This document shows, in pieces, positions 8,587 to 18,007 of a DNA stretch of 64,000 bases. Numbering within the stretch: position 1 is the stretch's first letter; each line of letters opens with the position of its first letter. Source of the DNA: an uncultured Clostridia bacterium (GTDB lineage Bacteria > Bacillota > Clostridia > Christensenellales > UBA1242); contig CANSRZ010000005.1 of the NCBI GenBank assembly GCA_947649575.1, positions 1-64,000 of the forward strand. The letters run 5' to 3'. Both the position numbers and the translations under genes were made by a program. Under the pieces are notes generated by a model. The model made no database searches. It was not told the DNA's origin and was given only the letters and a program-made list of their open reading frames with translations.

Positions 8587-11148
8587 ATGTCTTATGGTGT
8601 TTTGGCCCTTATTGTTAACGGGTTATTTGCATTAATCCTTGTAATAGGCTTTTTGATAGGTTTTTGGAGAGGACTCAAAAAAAGTTCTGTTAATTTTGCA
8701 TTCGCTGTTATTGGCGCAATTGTTGCGTTCTTTATAACAATTCCTGTAACTAATGCTGTTTTGGGCATTGAAATAACTGATGAGGGAGTACCTAAAACAT
8801 TAAACAATTATTTCTTAGATAAAATTTTGGATGATCCGCAGATTACTGAACTTTTGACAAGCGCTCCAGCGTTGAAAAATTTGATTTATGGATTGCCAGC
8901 GGCACTTGTAAACATAGTGATGTTTATTTTATTGAATATTGCTGTGCAACTTGTGATTTATATTATTTATAAAGTCATTGCAATTGCATTTCTTAGAAAC
9001 AAAAAACCTGCTGACGGCGAAGAACCTGTAAAAAAACGTCGCTTGCTTGGAGGACTTGTTGGAGTTATCAAAACTTTGATTTTGGCAATTTTTGCATTGC
9101 TTCCACTTTCTTCTCTAATGGGACTTGCTGACGAAATGGCAACTGAACAAAATTATTTTATCGAGCAAGAGGTTCAAGCGGCAAACACAGTCACGAGCGA
9201 TGAAGAAACTGTTTCAGGCGAAGAAAATTCTTCAAGTAATATTTTGATAGATAAGCTTCCAACAATTGCGCTTGACAGTATTAAAGCTTATCATAATTCT
9301 GCTTTTGGATTTTTGGGCGGGATATTCCATTTGGATGATGCAGTGCTTGACTATTATGCTAATGTTGAAATTGAAAATGAAAATGTAAAGATTAGAGCGG
9401 AAGTTCAAAACTTCTGGAAAATCTATGATGCATATTCAAATATCTCTAAAATTGGCAAGGACGGCTTTGATAAAAAATTTGCAGATATAAATTTTGATAA
9501 ACTTGACCCTGTAATTGAGGGGATTTTGAAAGGCGGACTTTATAGAACTGTTGTGACAGACCTTTTAAAAGCAGCCGTTACAGATTACAACAATTCTTCA
9601 ATCATTGACGCAAGCAAACTTGGTGAATTTACTAAAATTTTGGACGCTGTAAGTGTTGAACTTTCAAAAAACAACCAAGTTGCGGACTATTTTGCACATG
9701 ATATCAATCTTATTTATCAAATTATGAAAGAACTTTGTAAGGCCGACATTGTTGACCAGATAAATCAATCTGAAAGCAAGGCTGTCGATGATATTTTAAA
9801 AATATTGGTCGACGATAACAATTATCAGACTTTTAATAAACAAATTGTAAATATATTTGATCTTAATATGATAAGAGCAGGTGCAAAGCCTGTGGCTGAT
9901 ATTCTTGTTTCAAAGGTTGTTGAAGAAGCTGAAAAAGTTTCTGTTGACACAAGTGCTTGGACGGAGCAAGATTGGGAAACTGTTGCTGTAAGTTTTGCAG
10001 ACTTATTGAATGATGCATTTAAACTTATGGATGAGGTTGATATTCAAGCTGTGCTTGGCGACCCACTAATACTTTTGGATAACAATTCTAATACAAACTT
10101 GCAATCAGTGTTATCTAAACTTGGCAGAATTATAGACAATTTGCGTACAAATCCTTTGTTAAAGGCAGACAATAAGCCAGTTATTGATTCATTCTTAACA
10201 AAAAATAAATTTGTATTGCCTGATAATCAAGTGATTGATATCAACGGAAACAAAATTGATGTTCAAACTTATTCTTCATTGTTTAACGATGTGCTTTATC
10301 CATCAATGAACAAAATCAAAACTGCTGGAATGTATGAAATAATCAAAAGCGAAACTGGAATTGACCAAGTGAGATTATTTAATCTTGTTGCAAATCAAGA
10401 CAAAAACTTTTTATCACAAGTTATCTTGCCACTTTATCAGGTTGAACCTACAAAAACTTTGCTTGTTGATGAACTTTTGATGACTTTGCAAAGTCAGCAA
10501 ATAGATTTTTCAAAACTTACAACTTATGAAATGTGGGCAAATGATTTAGCTCAAATTGGAGAACTTTTGCAACAACTTAAAATTATAAAAGTTACAGAAA
10601 CTCAAAATGCAATTGAATATTTGTTTGGTGGCGGAGATGTATCTAAGTTTATGCTGAAAATTGATAAGGCAACTGAGGGTGCAAATGGTTATTTAACAAA
10701 CGGTCAACTTTCAAAAGTTGTCAGCCCAATGCTTAATGCAACGTCAACTAATGGCTTGGTTAAAGAAATGTTTGCTATTATCGCTAATGCAGTCGGAACA
10801 CTTACTGATAGCTCAGCTGTAACAATTTCTTCTGATGAAAAACTTTTAAGAGAACAAAATAGCGAAATTTGCGATATTATGGAAAACTTCTTGCCTATTT
10901 ATAAAGAATATGATTTAGGCATTACTAAGCTTGAACAACTTAACAAAGAAAATGTTGGAATGCTTATGGATGCTCTTAAAGTTAACAAATACAGAGCCTC
11001 TGGAAATGGCGTTTTTGAAGTTGTATTTGATAAAATCACACAATACCTTGAAAGCAAATACGGAAATATGTTTGGGAATAACGGCGATTATTCCCAAACC
11101 AACTTCAAGGAAGTTTGTTCAAGTTTGCCAAATTTGCCAATCGCATAA
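8587..11148 (+). CDS. Large CvpA-like membrane protein, 853 aa
   Basis: AAGGAGG lies six bases before ATG 8587, so the 14 extra codons of the track ORF are dropped. The first 185 residues carry about four hydrophobic segments (near 5-27, 33-55, 96-125 and 158-177). The first two, with the FWRGLKKSS turn, look like the CvpA (colicin V production) family. About 650 polar, mostly helical residues follow without a recognisable domain, repeat or sorting signal. CvpA proteins are linked to envelope and division traits. The gene lies 11 bases before rsmH and may be co-transcribed with it. The function of the large soluble part is unknown. Confidence 0.75.
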   Translation: MSYGVLALIVNGLFALILVIGFLIGFWRGLKKSSVNFAFAVIGAIVAFFITIPVTNAVLGIEITDEGVPKTLNNYFLDKILDDPQITELLTSAPALKNLIYGLPAALVNIVMFILLNIAVQLVIYIIYKVIAIAFLRNKKPADGEEPVKKRRLLGGLVGVIKTLILAIFALLPLSSLMGLADEMATEQNYFIEQEVQAANTVTSDEETVSGEENSSSNILIDKLPTIALDSIKAYHNSAFGFLGGIFHLDDAVLDYYANVEIENENVKIRAEVQNFWKIYDAYSNISKIGKDGFDKKFADINFDKLDPVIEGILKGGLYRTVVTDLLKAAVTDYNNSSIIDASKLGEFTKILDAVSVELSKNNQVADYFAHDINLIYQIMKELCKADIVDQINQSESKAVDDILKILVDDNNYQTFNKQIVNIFDLNMIRAGAKPVADILVSKVVEEAEKVSVDTSAWTEQDWETVAVSFADLLNDAFKLMDEVDIQAVLGDPLILLDNNSNTNLQSVLSKLGRIIDNLRTNPLLKADNKPVIDSFLTKNKFVLPDNQVIDINGNKIDVQTYSSLFNDVLYPSMNKIKTAGMYEIIKSETGIDQVRLFNLVANQDKNFLSQVILPLYQVEPTKTLLVDELLMTLQSQQIDFSKLTTYEMWANDLAQIGELLQQLKIIKVTETQNAIEYLFGGGDVSKFMLKIDKATEGANGYLTNGQLSKVVSPMLNATSTNGLVKEMFAIIANAVGTLTDSSAVTISSDEKLLREQNSEICDIMENFLPIYKEYDLGITKLEQLNKENVGMLMDALKVNKYRASGNGVFEVVFDKITQYLESKYGNMFGNNGDYSQTNFKEVCSSLPNLPIA

Positions 11149-11159
11149 AAGGGAATTAA

Positions 11160-12089
11160 ATGGAATTTAAACATATACCAGTACTTTTGAATGAGGTCAT
11201 TAATGGTCTTGACATAAAGCCAGGCGGCGTTTATGTTGATTGCACTATTGGTGGAGCAGGTCATTCAGGAGAAATTTGCAAAAAACTACATAATGGAAAG
11301 CTTATTGGCTTTGATAAAGACAGCACGGCAGTCAAAGTTGCAAGCGAGAGATTGAAAAATTTTAACTTTGTTCAGATAATTCATTCAGATTACAAAAACG
11401 CGTCTGAAATTTTGAAAGAACTTGGCGAAAATCAACTTGACGGAGTTTTGATTGATTTGGGCGTTAGTTCTTATCAGATTGACACTGCTGAGCGAGGCTT
11501 TTCATTTCTCCATAATGGCAGGCTTGATATGCGAATGGACAAGACTTCAAAGCTGGACGCTTATCAAGTTGTAAACTTTTATCCTCGTGAAAAACTTTTG
11601 GAGATTTTATATAAATATGGTGAAGAGCCAAACGCAAAAAGAATAGTTGATAAAATTCTTGAAGCGAGAGCGCAAAAACAAATTGAAACTACATTTGAGC
11701 TGAAAGATATCGTTGAAAGTGCGTTTCCTAAAAAACTTTTATATGCAAGAGGTGGCGTTTGCAAACAGACCTTTCAAGCAATTCGCATTGAGGTCAATGG
11801 CGAGCTGAGCGGGCTTGAAAACTGCTTGAAAGAATTGATTGAACTGCTTGCACCTAAGGGCAGAATGGCAGTGATAACCTTTCATAGTCTTGAAGACAGG
11901 ATCGTTAAAAATGTATTTAAAGATGCATGCACTGATTGTGTTTGTCCGCCAAAAACTCCTATTTGCATTTGCGGGCATAAGGCAATTTGCAAAAGCATAA
12001 CAAAAAAGCCAATTGTGGCTGGACAAGAAGAGTTGAAATACAATTCTCGAAGCAGTAGCGCTAAACTTAGAATTATAGAAAAATTATAA
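11160..12089 (+). CDS. rsmH: 16S rRNA m4C1402 methyltransferase RsmH (MraW), 309 aa
   Basis: RsmH N4-methylates C1402 of 16S rRNA using S-adenosylmethionine. The N-terminal HIPVLLNEV, the SAM loop TIGGAGHSG (residues 29-37), LDGVLIDLGVSS near residue 97 and the C-terminal NSRSSSAKLR are all standard. Length is normal. AAGGGA precedes ATG by five bases. As in most Firmicutes it opens the division block before an FtsL-like gene and a class B PBP, although a terminator-like hairpin separates it from them here. Confidence 0.97.
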   Translation: MEFKHIPVLLNEVINGLDIKPGGVYVDCTIGGAGHSGEICKKLHNGKLIGFDKDSTAVKVASERLKNFNFVQIIHSDYKNASEILKELGENQLDGVLIDLGVSSYQIDTAERGFSFLHNGRLDMRMDKTSKLDAYQVVNFYPREKLLEILYKYGEEPNAKRIVDKILEARAQKQIETTFELKDIVESAFPKKLLYARGGVCKQTFQAIRIEVNGELSGLENCLKELIELLAPKGRMAVITFHSLEDRIVKNVFKDACTDCVCPPKTPICICGHKAICKSITKKPIVAGQEELKYNSRSSSAKLRIIEKL

Positions 12090-12114
12090 AAACGCTTAAT
12101 TTAAGCGTTTTTTG
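12088..12114 (+). terminator. Terminator after rsmH
   Basis: The palindrome AAAACGCTTAA/TTAAGCGTTTT followed by T residues, overlapping the rsmH stop. Confidence 0.8.
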
Positions 12115-12229
12115 TTTAAAAAATAACAAAATTAGCAAAAATTTTTAAAAAAGTGTTTAATTCTTGTTTTGAATGTGCTAAAATGTAAGCAAGAAATTCA
12201 TAAATCAAAAGGAGGGGAAGTATATTATT

Positions 12230-12892
12230 ATGGAAGAAAAATCTATAAAAACTCTTTTGCTAGACAAAAAAACTGAAGAGCCAGAAATTCAATATACTCC
12301 TCAGCCAAAAGTTCAAATAACAAGAACGCCTCCGCCAACTGCTCAACCACAGAAAATCAATATTTCTCAGTTGAAGCAAAAGGCAGAGCCAAGACATCGT
12401 GTGGTTGAGAAAAAAGAAATCAATTTTTTTGGTGGTTCTTTTGAAAAACAAGATGAGCCATTGCCTGAAAAAGAAATTCTACCTAAGGCGCAAGATTTTT
12501 CTTCTGTGATAGAAACCCCTAATTATGATTTTATCCAGCCTTTAAGTGAAGAGCAAGAAGAAAAGATATTCAAAATAAAAAAAGAGGAAAAGCCAAAAAA
12601 GAGTCCGTCTCCATTTTTGAAGAAACTGAAAATCATTGTGTTTACTTTGATGATTGCAGTGTTTGGCTCTTGGACGGTTTATAACGCGGTTGAACTTTCA
12701 ACTGTTGTAACTGAATATAATCTTAAACTTGATCAATATCTTTTGAAGCTTGCCACACTTGACTCAGCAAGTGGAATGAATGACCTTTTCCCAACTTATC
12801 CAGAGGAAGAGAATACAGCTTCAAGCATAGCAGAAAAGTCAAATTGGTTTGATAGATTTTGTAATTTTATAGCGGGGATTTTTGGAGGTTAA
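12230..12892 (+). CDS. Bitopic membrane protein in the FtsL position, 220 aa
   Basis: A proline- and lysine-rich cytoplasmic region of about 125 residues is followed by one transmembrane segment (about 130-150) and a short extracellular stretch that starts with a coil-like ELSTVVTEYNLKL. Its place between rsmH and the class B PBP is where FtsL normally sits. FtsL proteins are usually about 100-120 aa, so this would be a long, diverged form with an unusual cytoplasmic extension. Similarity cannot be shown by eye, so the FtsL role rests on position and topology. AAAGGAGGGG lies about 12 bases before ATG. The next gene starts two bases after its stop. Confidence 0.65.
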   Translation: MEEKSIKTLLLDKKTEEPEIQYTPQPKVQITRTPPPTAQPQKINISQLKQKAEPRHRVVEKKEINFFGGSFEKQDEPLPEKEILPKAQDFSSVIETPNYDFIQPLSEEQEEKIFKIKKEEKPKKSPSPFLKKLKIIVFTLMIAVFGSWTVYNAVELSTVVTEYNLKLDQYLLKLATLDSASGMNDLFPTYPEEENTASSIAEKSNWFDRFCNFIAGIFGG

Positions 12893-12894
12893 AC

Positions 12895-14796
12895 TTGCAA
12901 AAATTGTATTCCTTGCATTCATTAAGAAAAAGGATATTTGCAATTATGATTGTGATATCCTTTCTTTTTTGTGCGCTTTTTATAAGACTTTTTGTTTTGC
13001 AAATTATAAATGGTCAAGCGCTTCAAATAAAAGCAACTGACCAGTGGACGCGAGACCTTGCCATTGTTGCGCCTCGTGGAAATATCACAGATTCAACTGG
13101 CGTTAATTTGGCGGTGAGTTATACAAGTTATAATGTTTTTACTCGACCTCGTGAAATAACGGACGCTCAAGAAGTGTCCAAATTTTTGGCTGATATACTT
13201 GAACTTGATTATCAAAACACATTTGATAAGGTCAGCAAAAAAGGTGTTAGCGAAACGTTAATCAAAATGCAGATTGAGGGCGAAATAGCAGAAAAAATAT
13301 ATGCAAAAAATCTTGATGGCGTGTATTTGGCTGAAAATTGTCAAAGATTTTATCCTTATGGCAATTTAGCGTCGCAAATCATAGGCTTTACAAGCATAGA
13401 TAATCTTGGTCAGGCTGGCATTGAGGCATATTTCAATGATTATCTTAAAGGTCAGGATGGTTACAGTTATGTGCAAAGTGATTTGCAAGGTAAAGAGATT
13501 GGCGGAAGTTTGAGATATTATGTAGGGGCAACGCCAGGCAATAATTTAAAACTGACTTTAAATAGCAAAATTCAACTTGTTATGGAACAAACTCTTGAAA
13601 AAATTATGCTTGAGCAAAAAGCAAAATCTGTTTCTGCGCTTATGATTAAGCCAAAAACTGGCGAGGTTGTTGCAATCTCCTCAAAGCCAAGTTTTGATTT
13701 GAATGAAGTTCCGCGTGATGACCTTGCCGCTTTGTTTGAACAATCAAAAGTCAAGTGCGTGACTGATAATTATGAGCCAGGCTCAACTTTTAAAATTTTA
13801 ACAATTGCAATGGCGCTTGAAGAGGGTGTTACTAATTTTGAAGACAGATTTTATTGCCCAGGCTATCGCGTGATTGATGGTGTGCGCATTAAGTGTTGGA
13901 AATCTATTGGTCACGGCTCTCAAACTTTGGTGGAGGCATTTGCAAATTCTTGCAACTGCTGCTTTATGGATTTGGCTTTAAGAATTGGCAAAGATAAATT
14001 TTATAGTTATATGCAAAAGTTTGGCTTAGGCACGCAGACAGGGATTTCTATCACAGGCGAAGCCAAAGGAATTTTGATGAGTAAAAATCTTGTCAAAAAT
14101 GTAGACCTTGCAAGAATGGGCTTTGGTCATGCTGTGGCGGTGACTCCTGTTCAGCTTGCAATGGCAGTTTCTTCTGTTACAAATGGAGGCAGTTTGTTGA
14201 CTCCATACATTTTGCAAGAAGTTTGCGACTGTGATAATAATTTAATGAAAAATTATCAAAAAACTGTAAAAAATTCAACAATTTCATCACAAACTTCAAA
14301 TTTAGTAAACGAACTTCTTGAAAAAGCGACCAACAAAACAGCGCCTTACACCTTTGTTGAGGGCTATAATGTGGGAGGCAAAACTGGAACAGCACAAAAA
14401 TACAAAGATACAGGAGGGATTGACCAAGGCAAATATATTTCCAGCTTTATTGGGACTTATCCTGCAAACGACCCTGAATATGTTTTACTTTTGCTTGTGG
14501 ATGAGCCAAGTGCAGGAGCATATTATGGCTCAATTGTTGCAGCACCTTACGGCAAAGAAATTTTCTTAGGCTTGTTTGACTATTTAGGTGCTAAAAAAGA
14601 TGATGAAAGCGTGGTGATTGAATATGTAACAATGCCTAACCTCGTTGGCAAAAGTTTGACGGATGCGGCTATTGAGTTGAAAGCGCTTGGACTTGATTTT
14701 GAACTTGACGGCGAGGGGCAAATGGTGAAAGGGCAACTCCCGCCAGCAGGGACGCAGATAGAAAAAGGCGGAACGATTATAATTATAACTGATTGA
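12895..14796 (+). CDS. Class B penicillin-binding protein, SpoVD/FtsI type, 633 aa
   Basis: A peptidoglycan transpeptidase of the septal or sporulation PBP2 class. Residues 13-37 form an N-terminal membrane anchor, and the dimerisation domain has APRGNITDSTG. The transpeptidase motifs are STFK (about 297), SCN (about 352) and KTGTAQ (about 496). A single PASTA domain fills the last 60 residues, as in SpoVD. The start is TTG at 12895 with GGAGG seven bases upstream; no ATG or GTG fits as well. It is directly downstream of the FtsL-like gene. No mraY or mur genes follow, unlike the usual dcw order. Whether it is FtsI or SpoVD cannot be decided here. Confidence 0.93.
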   Translation: MQKLYSLHSLRKRIFAIMIVISFLFCALFIRLFVLQIINGQALQIKATDQWTRDLAIVAPRGNITDSTGVNLAVSYTSYNVFTRPREITDAQEVSKFLADILELDYQNTFDKVSKKGVSETLIKMQIEGEIAEKIYAKNLDGVYLAENCQRFYPYGNLASQIIGFTSIDNLGQAGIEAYFNDYLKGQDGYSYVQSDLQGKEIGGSLRYYVGATPGNNLKLTLNSKIQLVMEQTLEKIMLEQKAKSVSALMIKPKTGEVVAISSKPSFDLNEVPRDDLAALFEQSKVKCVTDNYEPGSTFKILTIAMALEEGVTNFEDRFYCPGYRVIDGVRIKCWKSIGHGSQTLVEAFANSCNCCFMDLALRIGKDKFYSYMQKFGLGTQTGISITGEAKGILMSKNLVKNVDLARMGFGHAVAVTPVQLAMAVSSVTNGGSLLTPYILQEVCDCDNNLMKNYQKTVKNSTISSQTSNLVNELLEKATNKTAPYTFVEGYNVGGKTGTAQKYKDTGGIDQGKYISSFIGTYPANDPEYVLLLLVDEPSAGAYYGSIVAAPYGKEIFLGLFDYLGAKKDDESVVIEYVTMPNLVGKSLTDAAIELKALGLDFELDGEGQMVKGQLPPAGTQIEKGGTIIIITD

Positions 14797-14816
14797 CAAG
14801 AATTGTTTGTAAAAAC

Positions 14817-14845
14817 TTGTTTAAAAGAGCAAATTATGATATAAT
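14817..14845 (+). promoter_or_regulatory. Promoter of the first YugP gene, leaderless geometry
   Basis: TTGTTT at 14817-14822, a 17-base spacer and TATAAT at 14840-14845. ATG follows after six bases, the same layout as at 7309 and 41771. Confidence 0.75.
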
Positions 14846-14851
14846 AATAAC

Positions 14852-15568
14852 ATGACTTTAACTTGGGTTTTGATAATTTGTGGAATTGCATTGGCAGTTT
14901 TGTTCTGCCTGTGTTTGGCAATTGCAAATTATGCGCCAGAGCGGTTCATGGATATTTATAAAGAATGCAATGAGCAAATTGCAGATTGTGATTATACTCC
15001 GCGCGAAATTGTTGACGATATAAATCATAATGAATTTGGAGGTCAGCTTAAAATAGAGAGGACTGAAAAATATGCGGGGGACGCTTATGTAAGAGGTGGC
15101 TGGCTGCTGCTTTCAGATATCACAATGCAAAGCCGAGGAATTTCAGCCTATGCAACGCTTACTCATGAACTTGGGCATGCTATGCAAGATAGAGATGGCA
15201 ACAAACTGAAAGTCAGGTCAATCCTTATGAGAATAGGCATGTTGATTGGCCCGCTACTTTTCCCAGCCTTGATTGCTGGGCTGATATTGATTGCGATTGG
15301 TGGAAGCGTTTTCTATTGGGGCATTGGTGTGGCGATTTTTGGAGGACTGATATTCTTGCTTGCAATCGTTTTAAGAATACTTACAATTTCAATAGAAAAG
15401 GATGCTTCAAAAAAAGCTATAAAGATTTTAAATCAATATTTAAATCAAAAAGACTTAAAAATTGCAAAAAAACTGCTAAATAGTGCAAAATTAACTTATT
15501 GGGCTGTTATGTTTAGAACGCTTTTGGGTTGGACATTTTTAACTCGAAAGCCAACCTTATTCAATTAG
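14852..15568 (+). CDS. YugP-like membrane zinc metallopeptidase, 238 aa
   Basis: The HELGH motif (His105-Glu-Leu-Gly-His109) and the DASKKA motif near residue 185 match the YugP-type neutral zinc metallopeptidase family (Zn-peptidase_2). One membrane segment lies at the N-terminus (about 5-26) and two more at about 130-180. There is no ribosome binding site and TATAAT ends six bases before ATG, so translation probably starts on a leaderless mRNA. A second, similar gene starts ten bases downstream. Substrates of the family are not established. Confidence 0.88.
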   Translation: MTLTWVLIICGIALAVLFCLCLAIANYAPERFMDIYKECNEQIADCDYTPREIVDDINHNEFGGQLKIERTEKYAGDAYVRGGWLLLSDITMQSRGISAYATLTHELGHAMQDRDGNKLKVRSILMRIGMLIGPLLFPALIAGLILIAIGGSVFYWGIGVAIFGGLIFLLAIVLRILTISIEKDASKKAIKILNQYLNQKDLKIAKKLLNSAKLTYWAVMFRTLLGWTFLTRKPTLFN

Positions 15569-15577
15569 GAGGAATTT

Positions 15578-16297
15578 ATGGAAGCAATATATATTGGATA
15601 TTTGATTTGCGGAGTTGTGATTTTGTTTGCAATTATCCTTGCAGTTTATGCACAAATCAAAGTTTCAAGCACTTATAACAAATATATGGAGACACAAGCT
15701 AAAAGTGGGATAACTGGGCGTCAGCTTGCTCAAAATATTTTAAATTCAACGGGGAATCAGGCAACTTTGCGCACAATCAGAGGTCATTTGAATGATCATT
15801 ACAATCCAGTTAACCACACCGTGAACATTTCAGTTGACAATGCCGATAGCTCCTCAATTTCTGGCTTGGGCGTTGTTGCTCATGAAATGGGGCATTATCT
15901 TCAACAGGTTAAAAATTATAAGCCTTTCTATATCCGCCAAACTATTGTCAAACTTTGCAATTTCACTTCTGGATTGCTTGTGCCTATGCTGTTGATTGGA
16001 ATACTGCTTAATGTGTTTCTCTATGCCTTTGCTGGCAACGTTGTGATTTGGATAGCCGTTGGCATTTATGGTGTTTCCGCTCTTGCAAATCTGGCAACGC
16101 TTCCAGTTGAAATTGATGCGTCGAAGCGCGCTCTCAAAATGTTAAGCGGAATGGGCATTATGGATAAAGAAGAACTTGGCAAAACAAAGAAAGTTCTTTC
16201 AGCTGCCGCACTGACCTATGTTGCCGCACTTTTGGTTTCACTTGCTTACTTCTTGCGCCTACTTTTCTATGCTTTGATGATAACAGGAGACAGGTGA
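15578..16297 (+). CDS. YugP family membrane zinc metallopeptidase, 239 aa
   Basis: A closer match to canonical YugP than its neighbour: an N-terminal TM (about 5-27), SGLGVVAHEMGHYLQ with HEMGH at 102-106, two central TM segments, EIDASKRAL near residue 180 and a C-terminal TM. AGGAGGAATT precedes ATG. It follows the first YugP gene by nine bases, so the two probably form one operon, with this second gene using a normal ribosome binding site although the first is leaderless. A hairpin terminator follows. Confidence 0.93.
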   Translation: MEAIYIGYLICGVVILFAIILAVYAQIKVSSTYNKYMETQAKSGITGRQLAQNILNSTGNQATLRTIRGHLNDHYNPVNHTVNISVDNADSSSISGLGVVAHEMGHYLQQVKNYKPFYIRQTIVKLCNFTSGLLVPMLLIGILLNVFLYAFAGNVVIWIAVGIYGVSALANLATLPVEIDASKRALKMLSGMGIMDKEELGKTKKVLSAAALTYVAALLVSLAYFLRLLFYALMITGDR

Positions 16298-16313
16298 TAA
16301 ATAACTTTTTCAC

Positions 16314-16340
16314 AAAATATGCTTTGTAAGCATATTTTTT
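16314..16340 (+). terminator. Terminator after the YugP pair
   Basis: An AAAATATGCTT...AAGCATATTTT stem with three-base loop and further T residues. Confidence 0.8.
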
Positions 16341-16359
16341 GTTATGGAGGATTTTACAT

Positions 16360-16899
16360 ATGATAGAGAAAAAAGTTTGTTGGTGGTTTAGGCAAAAGCA
16401 TGAAGTTGGCGATTTTGGACTACTACAAAGCACAAGCAATATTGAAACGGTTTCTGGCGAGTGCGATATTTTGCTTTCACAAAGTTGCTATATTGATGTC
16501 TCAACGGATGAGGGCAAAAAGCAAAATCGGCAATTACAAGACAGATTGCATACTCGGTGGGCTGAGATTTTTAAAGAGTTTTATACTAAGCCAGAATTTA
16601 CAAATTTACATAAAAAAGAACTTATTAAAGTTATCAATAAGCATATAAACACCAAAGAGGACGGACGTCTTAAAAATTTCAAAATAATGTGTATTGAAAA
16701 AAAAGAAACAATTGAGGGGCAAATTAAATCTGGCATAAGAACATATGTTTATACAGAAACAAATCGAAAAGTTTGGATGCCAGTGCCAGAAAGAGTTGCA
16801 AACATAATGCAAAAGCAAGAGGCGACAACAAAAACTGAAACAAAGCTAGTTCCAGAAATGAAACAAGAGAAAGTAAACAAAGAAAATCAGTGGGATTAA
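16360..16899 (+). CDS. Hypothetical protein, 179 aa
   Basis: The start is ATG 16360, because GGAGG lies nine bases upstream and inside the longer track ORF. The soluble N-terminal two thirds contain several Trp, Cys and Lys residues. The last 35 residues are a Lys/Glu/Thr-rich tail ending in NQWD. No family is recognised. It lies between two terminators, so it is its own transcription unit. The promoter of the next gene overlaps the end of its terminator region. Confidence 0.65.
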   Translation: MIEKKVCWWFRQKHEVGDFGLLQSTSNIETVSGECDILLSQSCYIDVSTDEGKKQNRQLQDRLHTRWAEIFKEFYTKPEFTNLHKKELIKVINKHINTKEDGRLKNFKIMCIEKKETIEGQIKSGIRTYVYTETNRKVWMPVPERVANIMQKQEATTKTETKLVPEMKQEKVNKENQWD

Positions 16900-16926
16900 A
16901 AAATGAGGGAAATCTCATTTTTTTTT
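16898..16926 (+). terminator. Terminator after the 179-aa gene
   Basis: AAAAATGAG pairs with CTCATTTTT, followed by a long T run. It starts at the stop codon. Confidence 0.75.
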
Positions 16927-16935
16927 CTTTGTCTA

Positions 16936-16963
16936 TTGACAAATTTCAAATTTATGATATAAT
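16936..16963 (+). promoter_or_regulatory. Consensus promoter before the 194-aa gene
   Basis: Perfect TTGACA (16936-16941) and TATAAT (16958-16963) with a 16-base spacer. The leader is about 18 bases and includes AAAGGAG. Confidence 0.85.
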
Positions 16964-16987
16964 AATCTCATCAAAAGGAGAAAATTT

Positions 16988-17572
16988 ATGAAAAAAGTTG
17001 ATATCAATTGGAGTATTACTCAAGATAAAAAGAGATTAAATATTATATCATTTGCCAACATTGCGCGAGGCAAAGCAACAGTTGCTGTTTCGGATAATTT
17101 TGAGCTAGATAACGAAGAGGGACTTAAAAAAATTCGTATTAGAAATAATATTTCTGAAAGAGAATTCACAAACGAAGAAGTTTTAGGCTTTTATTTAGGT
17201 GAGGCTTGGAGTAAGGTTTTGGCAGAGAAGCTTGATTATAAATTTTTAAATTTGATACAAGCAAAGGAAGAGGCTATTCTTGAATATTTTAATGAAATTG
17301 CAAGGTCAAAAAATATCGGCATGATGACTCATGTTGAGGTTGAGAAATTCGAAGATCAAGATATCGACGAAAGGCCTGTAGAACTTAATGGTAAAAAATA
17401 TAAATTAGCCACAACGACAATTCAAACTTGGACTTTGGTTAAAGAAAATAAAGAAGAAAAAGTAAATGCACAAAAAGCAGAAAACTCAAAACCAAAGAAA
17501 CAAGAAAAAGAAGTAGAAATGAAGCCAGTGAGAAATGTTCATTTTAACGCTGAAGCTATGCTTGATGATTAA
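16988..17572 (+). CDS. Hypothetical protein, 194 aa
   Basis: A soluble, charged protein without recognised domain. AAAGGAG precedes ATG at normal distance and a perfect consensus promoter lies just upstream, so it should be well expressed. Residues 1-145 look globular, with alternating strands and helices. Residues 150-180 are a Lys/Glu linker, and the end (NVHFNAEAMLDD) is a short hydrophobic-acidic peptide. The layout of globular domain, charged linker and short terminal peptide resembles the 179-aa protein upstream, but direct homology is not evident. Confidence 0.7.
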   Translation: MKKVDINWSITQDKKRLNIISFANIARGKATVAVSDNFELDNEEGLKKIRIRNNISEREFTNEEVLGFYLGEAWSKVLAEKLDYKFLNLIQAKEEAILEYFNEIARSKNIGMMTHVEVEKFEDQDIDERPVELNGKKYKLATTTIQTWTLVKENKEEKVNAQKAENSKPKKQEKEVEMKPVRNVHFNAEAMLDD

Positions 17573-17575
17573 TAC

Positions 17576-17605
17576 AAAAAATCGAGAGTAATTCTCGATT
17601 TTTTG
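17576..17605. terminator. Bidirectional terminator
   Basis: The stem AAAATCGAGA/TTCTCGATTTT lies between the converging 194-aa gene and the DUF1540 gene. Confidence 0.8.
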
Positions 17606-17639
17606 TTTGGAATGAAATTTTTAATGCGTCTTGCTAATT

Positions 17640-17885
17640 TTAATATTCATCGCGCATATCAAATTCAGTGCTGGCTTCAACATTGGTCTGAGCGCAATCA
17701 CAGTCTGCTTTTTTGCAAATAAAGCTTTTGCAGAAATGCTTTTGTTTGCCATTTGACATTGGCTGACCGTCACCAAGAGAAACGTCAATAACTTCTTTGT
17801 TGCACTCACAGCCTTTTTCATTGTACACACATTCGTTTACATTGCAACGAACTCCGCTGTTGCATTCACAATTTTGATTATTCAT
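17640..17885 (-). CDS. DUF1540 cysteine-rich protein, 81 aa
   Basis: The start is ATG 17885 with GGAGG seven bases upstream, ten codons inside the track ORF. The protein has about a dozen Cys. The segment CNVNECVYNEKGCECNKEVIDV has the spacing of a DUF1540 domain, a small Cys-rich, probably metal-binding module common in Clostridia. A second Cys cluster (CKSFICKKADCDC) lies near residue 60. It is cytoplasmic, with no signal peptide. Function in the family is unknown. Confidence 0.82.
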   Translation of the reverse strand: MNNQNCECNSGVRCNVNECVYNEKGCECNKEVIDVSLGDGQPMSNGKQKHFCKSFICKKADCDCAQTNVEASTEFDMRDEY

Positions 17886-18007
17886 TAATTTACCTCCAAA
17901 ATTATTGTGTAGCAAAAATTTGTTATTATTCTAATTGTTGTAATTATTATGTCAAGTGTGGGGGCGGCAGCGATAGCAAAGGCATAAAAATAGCAAGTTG
18001 CATTTTT

